A stretch of DNA of 30,901 nucleotides from VBCK01 sp035511515 (GTDB lineage: Bacteria; Pseudomonadota; Gammaproteobacteria; Burkholderiales; Burkholderiaceae_F). Numbering within the stretch: position 1 is the stretch's first letter; every line of letters starts with the position of its first letter. Position numbers and translations under genes: made by a program. Under the pieces are notes generated by a model. It did not search any database. It had not been told where the DNA came from and saw nothing but the letters and a program-made list of their open reading frames with translations. The DNA is taken from contig DATKFG010000107.1 in assembly GCA_035511515.1 (NCBI GenBank), positions 1 through 30,901 of the forward strand, in the 5' to 3' direction. Shown piece by piece: positions 22,551 through 30,714 of this stretch.

Positions 22551-23470
22551 TAAGTCGTCGCCGTGGTCGTCCCCGCCACCGGCACCGAGCCCCCTATCAC
22601 GATGTTGCCGCTCGTCTGGGCCGAGGATCCGCTCGAAGCGTAAATTCCCCAGTAAAACGCCGTTATCCGGTTGCCGACCACCGCGTTGTCGGTCGACGAA
22701 TCGAAGGCAATTCCGTAGGACCGCGGCGAGGTTGCGCCGGACGCATCGGCCTTGTCCACGCTGTTGTTGTGAACGATCCCGTGGCTCGAAGCGAAGAAGT
22801 AGATGCCGAAGGAGGCCGATCCCTGCGACATCACCCCGCTGACACGGTTCTCGTCGACGATCAGGCCCGTGCAGCCGTAGCCGTAGATCGCAAAGGCGGA
22901 TTGCGTGGGGCTGCCGGTTGCGATCACTTCGTTGTTCCGGACAACGTTGTCGGGTCCGACCACAAGGATCCCGACCGCCGACGAGGAGCCCCCGGTCCGG
23001 GCCACCCGGTTGCCAGACACCAGGTTGCCCTGTCCTTCTACATACAGGCCGAACAACGTGCTGCCTTCGGCGGCGATGTCCTCGATCACGTTGCCCTGCG
23101 TGGTCGTGTAGGGCAGACTATCAAACAGCGCGATCGCAATGTAAAAACCCTGAATGGAGCCGTTCTTGATGACGACGTTTTTCTGTTGAGTCAGTGTGAT
23201 TCCGGACACGTAGGCGCTTGCAGCGGTGGGTAGATAATTGAGCGAGTGTCGGTTCAGGTCGAGAGTGACGTTGCTGGAGTCGATACTGATCGCAGCTCCG
23301 CTCGGCAGCGTTACATTGAAATCGGAGTTCAGGCAGTAGACCCCTGGTGCGCTGATCGTCCAGGGTATCGAGGTGATCGGGGTGCATATCGTCGTTTCCG
23401 CCGCGGCCGGGAACGATAACGCGCCCAGGAAGCTCACCACCGTTGTTGCGCCGATCGCACGTAGCATCAT
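22547..23470 (-). CDS. Secreted right-handed beta-helix repeat protein (NosD-like)
   Basis: The 307-residue protein begins with a signal peptide (hydrophobic to about residue 23, FPAAAET cleavage region). The rest is built of short parallel beta-helix turns: VTLDLNRHSLN, QKNVVIKNGSIQGF, NLVSGNRVART, NVVRNNEVIATG, LIVDENRVSG, GIVHNNSVDK, NAVVGNRITAF. This pattern, with Asn ladders, is that of NosD/pectate-lyase-like repeats. No catalytic residues can be assigned, so a structural, carbohydrate-binding or surface role is likely. The start can be the ATG at 23470 or 23467; GGAGGA lies 4 or 7 bases away. It is convergent with and overlaps the upstream-lying plus-strand gene by four bases. Confidence 0.82.
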   Translation of the reverse strand: MMLRAIGATTVVSFLGALSFPAAAETTICTPITSIPWTISAPGVYCLNSDFNVTLPSGAAISIDSSNVTLDLNRHSLNYLPTAASAYVSGITLTQQKNVVIKNGSIQGFYIAIALFDSLPYTTTQGNVIEDIAAEGSTLFGLYVEGQGNLVSGNRVARTGGSSSAVGILVVGPDNVVRNNEVIATGSPTQSAFAIYGYGCTGLIVDENRVSGVMSQGSASFGIYFFASSHGIVHNNSVDKADASGATSPRSYGIAFDSSTDNAVVGNRITAFYWGIYASSGSSAQTSGNIVIGGSVPVAGTTTATTY

Positions 23471-23577
23471 GATGTCCTCCGACTCATTGACGGTGGTTGC
23501 CGCTTTCCAGTTTCGCTTGACCTCGCGGCCGAGGCGCTCCCTGGTACAAAAAACGCCTTCCGAAGCCGAAACACGAC

Positions 23578-24234
23578 ATGTCCGCCTCGACGGATGCGAA
23601 CCCCAGTAACGGAGCCGAACGCGAATACAACATGGGGAGTGACGGCTTGAATCTGGAACGGGTAGCTCTGATGGGCAATTTCGTGCGCCTGGAACCGTAC
23701 GAGGAAGCCATCAAGGAAGAGGTGCGTCGAGCCCTGGACTGCGACGCGGAGGCCTGGAACCTGTTCGCGACGAGCGGACAGGGCAAGCACTTCGAAACGT
23801 GGTGGACCAACATCGACCGGGAGGCGCGCGCCGGCCGATGGCTCGCTTACGCCATTCGTGATCTGTCGGACGGCCTCGTCGTCGGAACGAGCAGCTTTCT
23901 GAACATCAAGCCCGAACGTCAATGCGTCGAAATTGGAGCAACGTTCCTGCATCCGTCCGCGCGCCAGCGGTATGCCAACCCGGAGTCCAAACTGCTCATG
24001 CTCCAGTTTGCGTTCGACCATGGCGTGCGCCGGGTGGAACTGCTCACGGATCTACGCAACCTGCGAAGCCAGGCCGCCATCGCAAAACTGGGCGCAGTAA
24101 GGGAGGGGGTGTTGCGAAGGGACCGCATTACCTGGACCGGGCACATCCGCGACAGCGTTCTGTTCTCCATTACCGATGTCGATTGGGCCGGGGTGAAACG
24201 CAGTCTGGAGTCCCGCCTGTCCAACCCTGTTTAA
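23578..24234 (+). CDS. GNAT-family N-acetyltransferase (RimJ/RimL type)
   Basis: The 218-residue protein resembles the RimJ/RimL/YdaF branch of acetyl-CoA-dependent acetyltransferases. The segment MGNFVRLEPYEEA (about 32-44) is the usual first strand. VVGTSSFLNI and EIGATFLHPSARQ (about 120-130) mark the central sheet. Motif A appears as QRYANPESKLLMLQFAFD, and ELLTDLRNLRSQAAIAKLGAVREGVLRR is the characteristic end. Substrate is unknown; possible targets are protein N-termini, amino acids or small amines. Starts at 23578 and 23632 (MGSDG) are both possible; the conserved domain begins later, so the choice does not affect function. It ends tail-to-tail with the AhpD-like gene, sharing TTAA (24231-24234) for both stops. 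Confidence 0.86.
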   Translation: MSASTDANPSNGAEREYNMGSDGLNLERVALMGNFVRLEPYEEAIKEEVRRALDCDAEAWNLFATSGQGKHFETWWTNIDREARAGRWLAYAIRDLSDGLVVGTSSFLNIKPERQCVEIGATFLHPSARQRYANPESKLLMLQFAFDHGVRRVELLTDLRNLRSQAAIAKLGAVREGVLRRDRITWTGHIRDSVLFSITDVDWAGVKRSLESRLSNPV

Positions 24235-24572
24235 GTGGTCTTGGCGCCGTACGCGTCCATGACGCGGGCCGAATAGACCAGGGCCGCTCCGGCATTGACG
24301 GAGATCGCAACACCCAGAGCTTCGGCTATTTCTTCCTTGCTGGCACCCGCCTTGATCGCGGCGCTCGTGTGCGTCGTAATGCAACCGTCGCAGCGCAGGC
24401 TCACCGCAACCGCCAGGGCGATCAGTTCACGGATCTTGGCGTTCAGCCTGCCCGTCTTGCTGCCTGCATCGCTTAGCGCGCGGTAGCCTCTGACCGTATC
24501 GGGACTCAGCTCGGCGATCTTGCCGATCGTCGCGAGCAGCTGCTGTTGGTAGTCATTCCAGTCAAGCATCAT
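24231..24572 (-). CDS. AhpD-like carboxymuconolactone decarboxylase-family protein
   Basis: The 113-residue protein is a single CMD domain with the complete AhpD-type redox signature CDGCITTH (Cys61, Cys64, His68), followed by AAIKAGASKEEIAEALGVAI, the usual family helix. Members reduce peroxides or act as small thiol oxidoreductases; others have unknown roles. It is unlike the CMD protein at 17380, which lacks the His. The start at 24572 (or the next ATG, 24569) is set by GGGAGA about seven bases upstream; a longer frame to 24611 has no family support. It is divergent from the kelch protein gene, with a palindrome in the spacer. Confidence 0.88.
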   Translation of the reverse strand: MMLDWNDYQQQLLATIGKIAELSPDTVRGYRALSDAGSKTGRLNAKIRELIALAVAVSLRCDGCITTHTSAAIKAGASKEEIAEALGVAISVNAGAALVYSARVMDAYGAKTT

Positions 24573-24665
24573 GATGCGATCTCCCATGGCGTCGGCCGTA
24601 AAACCTCCCACATGCCGAAACTTGCATGCGTGTCATTGCACACCGCTTACCGGCCGCTCGCTCAG

Positions 24666-24681
24666 CGTTACGGACGTAACG
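24666..24681. promoter_or_regulatory. Palindromic operator candidate between the AhpD-like and kelch genes
   Basis: CGTTACG (24666-24672), GA, CGTAACG (24675-24681) is a perfect 7-2-7 inverted repeat. It lies 94 bases upstream of the AhpD-like start and about 150 upstream of the kelch start. The size fits a TetR- or GntR-type dimer site. No such regulator gene is in the window. Confidence 0.38.
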
Positions 24682-24770
24682 GCGCATGGGGCTGCAGGCG
24701 CCGGTACCGAAGCTGAGTCGGTGCCGCGGGTACTTGACGGGCATCATGCGAGGCTCGCGCCAATAGAAGA

Positions 24771-24800
24771 TTGACACCCGCCGCAAGGCGCGCGTAGCGT
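24771..24800 (+). promoter_or_regulatory. Candidate sigma-70 promoter of the kelch protein gene
   Basis: TTGACA (24771-24776) is a perfect -35 match. TAGCGT (24795-24800) lies 18 bases on and keeps the first, second and last -10 bases. Transcription would begin about 20 bases before the ATG at 24828, which is preceded by GGGGGGAGAAG. Confidence 0.4.
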
Positions 24801-24827
24801 TTCTGCGTCCTGCGGGGGGAGAAGACA

Positions 24828-26468
24828 ATGAAAACTTGGCGAGTGCTCGCAGTCGCGCTTATCGCTTGGTTGGCCTGGCCGGGACTTGCCGGGGCACAGT
24901 CTGCACCGTCGTTCCTCCCGCTGAAACAGCTGCCGCCCAAGAAGGACCCGACGACATTCGCCGCCGCTATCGCCGCCGCAGCCGCCAAGGCGAGCTCTTC
25001 GACGCCATCGCCTTGGCAAACGCTGACGAACCAACCGCCGCTTCTTGACTATTTCGACTGCGGAACCGGCAACCCGATCCTGCTGACCGATGGGACGGTC
25101 ATGCTGGCCGATGACGGCTGCCAGGATTGGTGGAAGCTGACGCCGGACGCGTTCGGAAGCTACGTGAATGGGACCTGGACCCAGTTGGCTTCGACGCCAC
25201 CCGGATATAGCCCGCTGTACCATGCCACCGCCGTGCTGCCCGACGGGCGGGTCATCATCGAGGGCGGCGAATATAACCAGCTCCTTCCCGTCCGGACCAA
25301 TCAGGGCGCCATCTACGACCCGGTGGCCAACACATGGACGATGGTGGCGCCGCCGGCGGGTTGGACCAGAATTGGCGACGCACCCGGCGTCGTCTTGTTC
25401 GATGGCACGTTCATGCTGGGCAACTGCTGCACCACGCAGGCGGCTGTGTTGAACCCCAGGACCCTGACGTGGACGCCGACGGGCACCGGCAAGTTCGATA
25501 CGAATAATGAAGAAGGATGGACGTTGCTGCCCAACGGGCAGGTGCTGACGGTCGATGCCTACGTTCCGATCAACATTCCGTATGAACCGATGGGGATGAA
25601 CTCGGAGCTCTACGATCCGCAATCGGGTGCGTGGCACAGCGCAGGCGACACGGTCGTGCAACTGTGGGACTCCTGGTTAACCTGTGGTGAGTTGTCGCAG
25701 GAGCCCAAGGCGGGTCCCACGTTCGAGTTGGGCCCGGGTGTCTTGCGCCCGGATGGGCAGGTGTTCTACCTGGGATCAAACACGTGTGGCCACGGCGCCG
25801 GCACCGCGATCTACGACTCCCACAGGGAAAGGTGGGGGCGGGGTCCGGATCTGCCGGACTCGCTCAACGTCGCCGATGGCCCAGCGGTGCTCGAGCCGAA
25901 CGGAAAGGTCTTGTTGATGGCCAGCCCCGGGTTCGGACCCGCGCCCTCCAGTTTCTTCGAGTGGGATGGCGAAGATCTGACCCAGATCGCTCCGGCTCCC
26001 AACGCATCGATGGACGCGTCGTTCTACGGAAACTTCATCATCCTTCCCACCGGGCAGATTCTACTGACCGATTTCTTCTCCGTCTCGGTCTATACGCCGG
26101 AGGGATCCTACGATCCGGATTGGGCGCCGCAGATCCGCTCCGCTCCCGAGCGGGTCAGACCCGGGGCTTCCTACGTCATCTCCGGTGAATTGTTCAACGG
26201 CATGTCGCAAGGGGCCGCTTACGGCGACGATTTCCAAGGCGCGACCAACTACCCGCTCGTGCGCATCACCAACAACGAGACCGGCCACGTCTTTTACAGC
26301 CGGACGCACGACCACAGCAGCATGGCCGTTGCATCGCACGCTGTCGTATCGACTCATTTCGATGTACCGGCCGGCCAGGAGCCGGGCGCGAGCGAACTGG
26401 TTGTCGTGGCCAACGGCATCCCCTCTGCTCCGGTTGCCGTTTTCGTGAGTCGGGAAGAGGATCGTTAG
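24828..26468 (+). CDS. Secreted kelch-repeat protein (galactose oxidase-like)
   Basis: The 546-residue protein has a signal peptide (MKTWRVLAVALIAWLAWPG, cleavage near AGA-QS at about 23). A seven-bladed kelch propeller follows, with repeated units such as NPILLTDGTVML, HATAVLPDGRVIIEGGEYN, GWTLLPNGQVLTVDAY, GVLRPDGQVFYLGS, AVLEPNGKVLLMASPG and ILPTGQILLTD. The C-terminal 110 residues form an Ig-like domain of the galactose-oxidase type (DUF1929-like), with RITNNETGHVFYSRTHDHSSM and ASELVVVANGIPS. The Cys-Tyr copper-radical site of galactose oxidase cannot be confirmed by eye, so oxidase activity is not claimed. The family occurs as lone secreted proteins in soil proteobacteria. It appears monocistronic with its own promoter. 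Confidence 0.88.
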   Translation: MKTWRVLAVALIAWLAWPGLAGAQSAPSFLPLKQLPPKKDPTTFAAAIAAAAAKASSSTPSPWQTLTNQPPLLDYFDCGTGNPILLTDGTVMLADDGCQDWWKLTPDAFGSYVNGTWTQLASTPPGYSPLYHATAVLPDGRVIIEGGEYNQLLPVRTNQGAIYDPVANTWTMVAPPAGWTRIGDAPGVVLFDGTFMLGNCCTTQAAVLNPRTLTWTPTGTGKFDTNNEEGWTLLPNGQVLTVDAYVPINIPYEPMGMNSELYDPQSGAWHSAGDTVVQLWDSWLTCGELSQEPKAGPTFELGPGVLRPDGQVFYLGSNTCGHGAGTAIYDSHRERWGRGPDLPDSLNVADGPAVLEPNGKVLLMASPGFGPAPSSFFEWDGEDLTQIAPAPNASMDASFYGNFIILPTGQILLTDFFSVSVYTPEGSYDPDWAPQIRSAPERVRPGASYVISGELFNGMSQGAAYGDDFQGATNYPLVRITNNETGHVFYSRTHDHSSMAVASHAVVSTHFDVPAGQEPGASELVVVANGIPSAPVAVFVSREEDR

Positions 26469-26580
26469 GATTTGTCAGAGCACATGAGAGCACGCTCCGG
26501 GGTTTCCCTATTTTGCGACAGTGGCTCCGTGGGGCGCGGCGCGCTGGCTGCGTCCCACCACATCCGTTGCCGAAGGAGGT

Positions 26581-27030
26581 TCAGGCGCTGACACGCTCGT
26601 GCGGGCAATCCTGGATATAGGCCTTCAGCATCTGATTTTCGAGGCCCTGCTCTTCCAGCACCGCCTTGGCAACGTCGTAGAAGGAAATCACCCCGGCCAG
26701 GGTCTGACCGTCGAGCACCGGCAGGTAACGAACATGCGACTCGAGCGTCAAGCGCCGTAGCTCATCGAGGTCCGTGCTGGGGGACACCGTCTGCGGCCCG
26801 CGCTTCATGATGCTTCTGACGATGCCGGTGCCGATATATCCGCTGTTGGTTTGCAAGGTGTTGACCACCTCACGAAGCGTCAGGATTCCAACCAAGCGGC
26901 CATGGTTCATCACGACGACCGAGTCGATATCGTGCAACGCCATGGTCTGAACCGCGGCCCACGCCGTTTGCTCAGGGCTCAGGGTATACAGCACGTTGAC
27001 TTTGACCCGCAAAATGTCGCTGACCTTCAT
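26581..27030 (-). CDS. CBS-domain pair protein
   Basis: The 149-residue cytoplasmic protein is two CBS motifs and nothing else. The first (about 1-60) has VSDILRV, VQTMALHDIDSVVVMNHGRLVGILTLREVV; the second (about 75-135) has VRSIMKRG, LTLESHVRYLPVLDGQTLAGVISFYDVAKAVL. Such pairs bind adenosine nucleotides (AMP, ATP, SAM) and regulate partners. The closest pattern is the stand-alone IMPDH-like CBS proteins of proteobacteria. The ATG at 27030 begins the usual MKVSDIL; the frame upstream is spurious. GGGAGA lies about ten bases before it. A small membrane protein gene lies 83 bases upstream on the same strand; a shared transcript is possible. Confidence 0.9.
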   Translation of the reverse strand: MKVSDILRVKVNVLYTLSPEQTAWAAVQTMALHDIDSVVVMNHGRLVGILTLREVVNTLQTNSGYIGTGIVRSIMKRGPQTVSPSTDLDELRRLTLESHVRYLPVLDGQTLAGVISFYDVAKAVLEEQGLENQMLKAYIQDCPHERVSA

Positions 27031-27113
27031 CGGCACATTTCTCCCAGTCGACTGATCAATGAAATTGCACTGCCAATGGCGTTGTGGATTACTCCGGCTG
27101 AGCGAACACGAGC

Positions 27114-27569
27114 TCACGCATGCAAGCTGGCCGCGCGCCGCCTCCAGGCACTGAGGGCAACCAGCAACGCCGAGCCGCCAATCGTGGCCACCATCGGGCT
27201 TGCGGCGATCACCGAGCCGATCCGCAGCAGAGCGTGCGGACTGCACTGCTCGAGATAGCGTGCGAGCTCGAGCACGTGGCTCGACGTGATGCGGGCCACG
27301 TCCTCGAGCGAAATGGGCATCGCGTCGCGTCGAAGCCGATACAGCAGGTGGCCGAAAGCTCCGGCAGCGATCGCAACGAGTGCGAGGGGTCCAATCGGTC
27401 GAAGCAGGTACTCGAGCAGCTTGGTGCGCAGGTGCGCAGGGGCCTTCTCGTAGACTGCGGAAACCAGCTCGGGAATGCCGTGCGTCGCCTCGCCCCCGGC
27501 CATCAGACGCGGCCGCCGATCGGCGGTCGCCGTCATTCGATCAAAAGCGTGCTCGAACTCGTCGGTCAT
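27114..27569 (-). CDS. Small membrane protein of unknown function
   Basis: The 151-residue protein has a soluble N-terminus (THGIPELVSAVYEKAPAHLRTKLLEYL, about 29-55), a membrane helix IGPLALVAIAAGAFGHLLY (about 58-77), and a polar stretch DVARITSSHVLELARYLEQCSP. A second helix (about 123-143, MVATIGGSALLVALSAW) precedes a basic end RRRAAS. I recognise no family. Both helices look real, and codon use matches its neighbours, so the gene is likely genuine. It lies divergent from the cation exchanger gene (81 bases apart) and upstream of the CBS gene. A role with the exchanger is possible but unproven. Confidence 0.68.
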   Translation of the reverse strand: MTDEFEHAFDRMTATADRRPRLMAGGEATHGIPELVSAVYEKAPAHLRTKLLEYLLRPIGPLALVAIAAGAFGHLLYRLRRDAMPISLEDVARITSSHVLELARYLEQCSPHALLRIGSVIAASPMVATIGGSALLVALSAWRRRAASLHA

Positions 27570-27650
27570 GGGAGCATTTCATCTTCAGAGCGAATGATTC
27601 TCACCATACGGCCCGGACATTAATTGAGACTTAACCGGCGAGGCGAATAG

Positions 27651-28661
27651 ATGATCGGCACGTTACTGCTGATGGCTGCGACGCTGCTCGTGATCCTGGT
27701 CGCGTCCGAGCTCTTCACCAATGCGCTCGAACATCTCGGCGAGAAACTCGGGATCTCGGAAGGCGTCACGGGTTCTGTGTTCGCCGCCGTGGGCACGGCC
27801 CTTCCGGAGACCCTGGTTCCGCTCCTCGCGCTGCTCGGCGGTACGGCCAACGCGACGGTGAACGAGGAAATCGGGGTCGGCGCGATTCTCGGGGCACCGT
27901 TGATGCTGTCGACGCTGTCGACGGCGGTAATGGCACTGGCGGTGGTCGGCGGCCGCGGCTTGCGGGGTCGTGTGACGCCCGAGCGCAGCGGATTGGTGCG
28001 GGACTTGCACTTCTTTCTGTTTGCGTTTGCAATCACCGCCGCGGCGATGTACGCGCCGACGGACGCGCGCCCGCTGCGAAGCGCGCTAAGTATCGTGCTC
28101 GTCCTGATCTATGTCGCGTACGTCGGCATCACGCTGCGGGCCTCTGGACGACTGGTCGAACAGGGTCATGGCACCGAGGCAGTCGAGCGGATGTTCCTTG
28201 CGAGGCTGGGTCTGCCGACGAGCTGGGCCACGATCCTCCTGCAACTCGGGCTCGGGCTGGCGCTGCTCGTCGCTGGAGCCAAGGGCTTCATACACGGGGT
28301 CGAAGGCGCGGCCTCTCAGCTGGGTGTCTCCGCCCTGCTGTTGTCGCTGATAGTGATCCCGATCGCAACGGAGTTGCCCGAGAAGGTCAACAGCGTTTTC
28401 TGGGTCCGCCGCGGTAAGGACACCCTGGCCTTCGGGAACATTACCGGGGCGATGGTGTTCCAGGGTACCCTGCTGCCGGCGATCGGCATCCTGTTGACCC
28501 CCTGGCAGCCGCGAGTCGAGGTGCTCACCGGCGTGCTCGTGACGCTTCTGGCCGCCGGATGGCTCCGGGTCAACACGCAGGGGCGCGGGCTGGCAGTTTG
28601 GGCGCTGCTACTGAACGGCGTGTTGTATGTGGTCTATCTTGCAGTGACCTTGCTTTGCTGA
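27651..28661 (+). CDS. Sodium/calcium exchanger-family (CaCA) membrane protein
   Basis: This 336-residue protein has about ten hydrophobic helices and the two alpha repeats of the CaCA superfamily in inverted order. Alpha-1 is at about 40-62 (VTGSVFAAVGTALPETLVPLLA) and alpha-2 at about 228-272 (LSLIVIPIATELPEKVNSVFW, then GNITGAMVFQGTL). The Glu residues in ALPETL and ELPEKV are the expected ion ligands. It would exchange Ca2+ or another cation for Na+ or H+ in the inner membrane. The ATG at 27651 follows GGCGAGG. It overlaps the convergent histidine kinase gene by 28 bases at its 3' end (28634-28661). Confidence 0.9.
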   Translation: MIGTLLLMAATLLVILVASELFTNALEHLGEKLGISEGVTGSVFAAVGTALPETLVPLLALLGGTANATVNEEIGVGAILGAPLMLSTLSTAVMALAVVGGRGLRGRVTPERSGLVRDLHFFLFAFAITAAAMYAPTDARPLRSALSIVLVLIYVAYVGITLRASGRLVEQGHGTEAVERMFLARLGLPTSWATILLQLGLGLALLVAGAKGFIHGVEGAASQLGVSALLLSLIVIPIATELPEKVNSVFWVRRGKDTLAFGNITGAMVFQGTLLPAIGILLTPWQPRVEVLTGVLVTLLAAGWLRVNTQGRGLAVWALLLNGVLYVVYLAVTLLC

Positions 28662-30034
28662 GTCCGCAGCATTACCGGAAGTTGCAGTTTGACGCCGCAT
28701 CCGCCGTCGATGCCGTCGACCAGCAGCACTTCTCCCCAGTGCAGCTCCGCGACGCGACGCACAAGGGCGAGCCCCAGTCCTGCACCCGGGCCTCGTTGGG
28801 AGTTCTGCTCCTCGCCGCGAAAGAAGCGGTCGAAGGCCCGCCCAGCGACCTGTGGAGGCATGCCCGGTCCATCGTCCAGCACCGCCAAGTGGATGCCGGC
28901 CCCGTGTGCATCGGCCTCGATCCGAATCCGTGACCTGGCAAAGCGAAGCGCATTGTCGATCAGGTTGCGCAGCGCGACGCCGAGCGCATCCTGATCGCCG
29001 GTGAGCCAGGTGTTTGCGGCGGCTGCGAGCTCGAGCGTCAGTCCACGCTGGGCAGCCCGCGCCTTGAACTCGAGCGCGACATGATGCGCGAGCTGTGCGA
29101 TCTCGATCGGCTCTCCATCGAGCGTGAGATCCCGTCCCGCATCGTATCGCGCCAGTGTCAACACGGAATCAACCAAGCGCGCGGCGCGGTCTGTCCCGGC
29201 CAGCAGCTCATTGAGCGCGTCGTCGCGCTCGCGCGCATCGGTGGATCGTCGGGCCACCTGCGCCTGCAGGCGCAGCGCCGCCAACGGCGTGCGCAACTCG
29301 TGCGCCGCATCCGCCGTCAGCGTGCGCTCGTGCAGCAAGGCATCGCTGACGCGCACGAGCAGCCGGTCGATCGCGCGCGCGACTGGCTGCAGCTCGTCGG
29401 GCAGTCCAGTGGAGTCGACGGGTTTCGACTGCGCCGGCGCAAGCCGATCCAGATCGCGCGAATAGCGGATAAGCGGCTCGGCTGCAGCGCGTACGGTCCA
29501 GCCGATCGTCAACGCCAGCACGACCAGCAGTGCGGCACCGGGCGCAAGCAGCTTCAGCGCGACGGCATTCGCGACAGCGTCGCGCTCATCGAGCGGTTGC
29601 GCGACATGGATCGTCGCAGCACCGTCCTCCGTGGCGAGCGTATCGACCCGGAACCCGCGGTCGTCCGCGCGGGCGAACGCGAATCCGCGATCATCGCGGT
29701 GGGCGAGTGGTTCGACGGGGGCGCCGGGCGATCGGTATGCGATCCCGCCCCCGGGTCCCCGCACCTGGTAGACGATCGGGTCGCCATGCAGGTGATCGAT
29801 CTGCGCCAGCTCAATACCCTTGCCCGACTCGGCATCGCGCAGTTCACGGGTCTCGTTCGCGACGAGTGCGAGCACGGCGTGCGCGGCATGGTCGAGCGCC
29901 ACATCGAATCCGCGGTCCGTTTCGGCGATGGCTTCGCTATACAGCCAGAAGCTGCTCGCGCACCAGCCCAGCAGCGCCGCCCCGCCGATGGCAACGAGCA
30001 GGCGCCGCCGCAGCGACCATCCGCCAGCGCTCAT
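28634..30034 (-). CDS. Sensor histidine kinase (QseC-like)
   Basis: The 466-residue inner-membrane kinase has a membrane helix at about 10-32, a periplasmic sensor of about 130 residues, a second helix at about 160-180, and a HAMP-like linker. HisKA follows, with phospho-acceptor His245 in ADAAHELRTPLAAL, and an ATPase domain: N-box ALRNLIDNALRFA (about 354-366), DDGPGM, and FDRFFRGE...GAGLGLALVRRV. It resembles the QseC/TctE/PmrB group; the signal is not readable. Its ATG overlaps the TGA of the response regulator gene (30031-30034), so the pair is translationally coupled. The gene ends inside the 3' end of the CaCA gene. Confidence 0.93.
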   Translation of the reverse strand: MSAGGWSLRRRLLVAIGGAALLGWCASSFWLYSEAIAETDRGFDVALDHAAHAVLALVANETRELRDAESGKGIELAQIDHLHGDPIVYQVRGPGGGIAYRSPGAPVEPLAHRDDRGFAFARADDRGFRVDTLATEDGAATIHVAQPLDERDAVANAVALKLLAPGAALLVVLALTIGWTVRAAAEPLIRYSRDLDRLAPAQSKPVDSTGLPDELQPVARAIDRLLVRVSDALLHERTLTADAAHELRTPLAALRLQAQVARRSTDARERDDALNELLAGTDRAARLVDSVLTLARYDAGRDLTLDGEPIEIAQLAHHVALEFKARAAQRGLTLELAAAANTWLTGDQDALGVALRNLIDNALRFARSRIRIEADAHGAGIHLAVLDDGPGMPPQVAGRAFDRFFRGEEQNSQRGPGAGLGLALVRRVAELHWGEVLLVDGIDGGCGVKLQLPVMLRTQQSKVTAR

Positions 30035-30714
30035 CGCGCGGCCTGCTCGACGAGGCGATAGCCGAGCCCGCGCAGGGTTTCGATGGCCGAAGCGCCCAGC
30101 TTGCGCCGCAGATGGTGGATGTAGACCTCGATCGTATTGCTGTCGGCTGCATCGTCCCAGCCGTAGAGCGCCTCCTCGAGCTGCTCTCGCGAGACCGTCG
30201 CGCCCGGACGCCGCGCCAGCGCAATCAGCAGCGCGAACTCGCGGGCGGTCAGATCGACGGGCTTGTCGGCCAGTATCGCACTCCGTGCCACCGGGTCGAT
30301 CGCGAGGTCGCCGAGGACGATGCGGTTTTCGAGGCGCCCGCCGCTGCGTCGATCGAGCGCACGCAGCCGCGCCGCGAGTTCGTCCAGGTCGATCGGCTTG
30401 ACCATGTAGTCGTCGGCGCCGGCATCGAGTCCGGCAACGCGATCCGCGATCCGGTCGCGCGCTGTGACGATCAACACTGGCGTTCGAAGCCCGCGTGCGC
30501 GCGCCGAGCGCAGCAAGTCGAGGCCGCTGCCGTCGGGCAGGCCGAGATCGAGCACAATGACCTCATAGGGCACGATCGATGGCTTCGGAGCCAGCCAGGC
30601 GCTGTGCGCATCAGCGGCAGATCGGACCCAATCCGTCGCGTGGCCATCCTGGCGCAGGCCGGTAAGCAGCGGGCGGCCGAGCATCAAGTCGTCTTCTATC
30701 AGCAACAGACGCAT
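30031..30714 (-). CDS. OmpR-family response regulator (QseB-like)
   Basis: The 227-residue regulator has a receiver domain with the acidic pair Asp8/Asp9 (LLLIEDD), phospho-acceptor Asp56 in VLDLGLPDGSG, Thr84 and Lys106 (YMVKPID). A winged-helix DNA-binding domain fills about 130-222 (LTAREFALL, VSREQLEEALYGWDD, NTIEVYIHHLRRKLG, TLRGLGYRL). The YIHHLRRKL and YRL segments place it with QseB/TctD/PmrA. It would be phosphorylated by the kinase encoded downstream, with which it overlaps by four bases. The ATG at 30714 has no strong ribosome binding site. The remaining 187 bases of the window upstream of it hold its promoter region; I see no further gene there. Confidence 0.94.
   Translation of the reverse strand: MRLLLIEDDLMLGRPLLTGLRQDGHATDWVRSAADAHSAWLAPKPSIVPYEVIVLDLGLPDGSGLDLLRSARARGLRTPVLIVTARDRIADRVAGLDAGADDYMVKPIDLDELAARLRALDRRSGGRLENRIVLGDLAIDPVARSAILADKPVDLTAREFALLIALARRPGATVSREQLEEALYGWDDAADSNTIEVYIHHLRRKLGASAIETLRGLGYRLVEQAAR

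Noticed and set aside
26469..26580. A terminator between the kelch and CBS genes
   Set aside because: GTGGG and CCCAC can pair, but the loop is long and no T-run follows on either strand.
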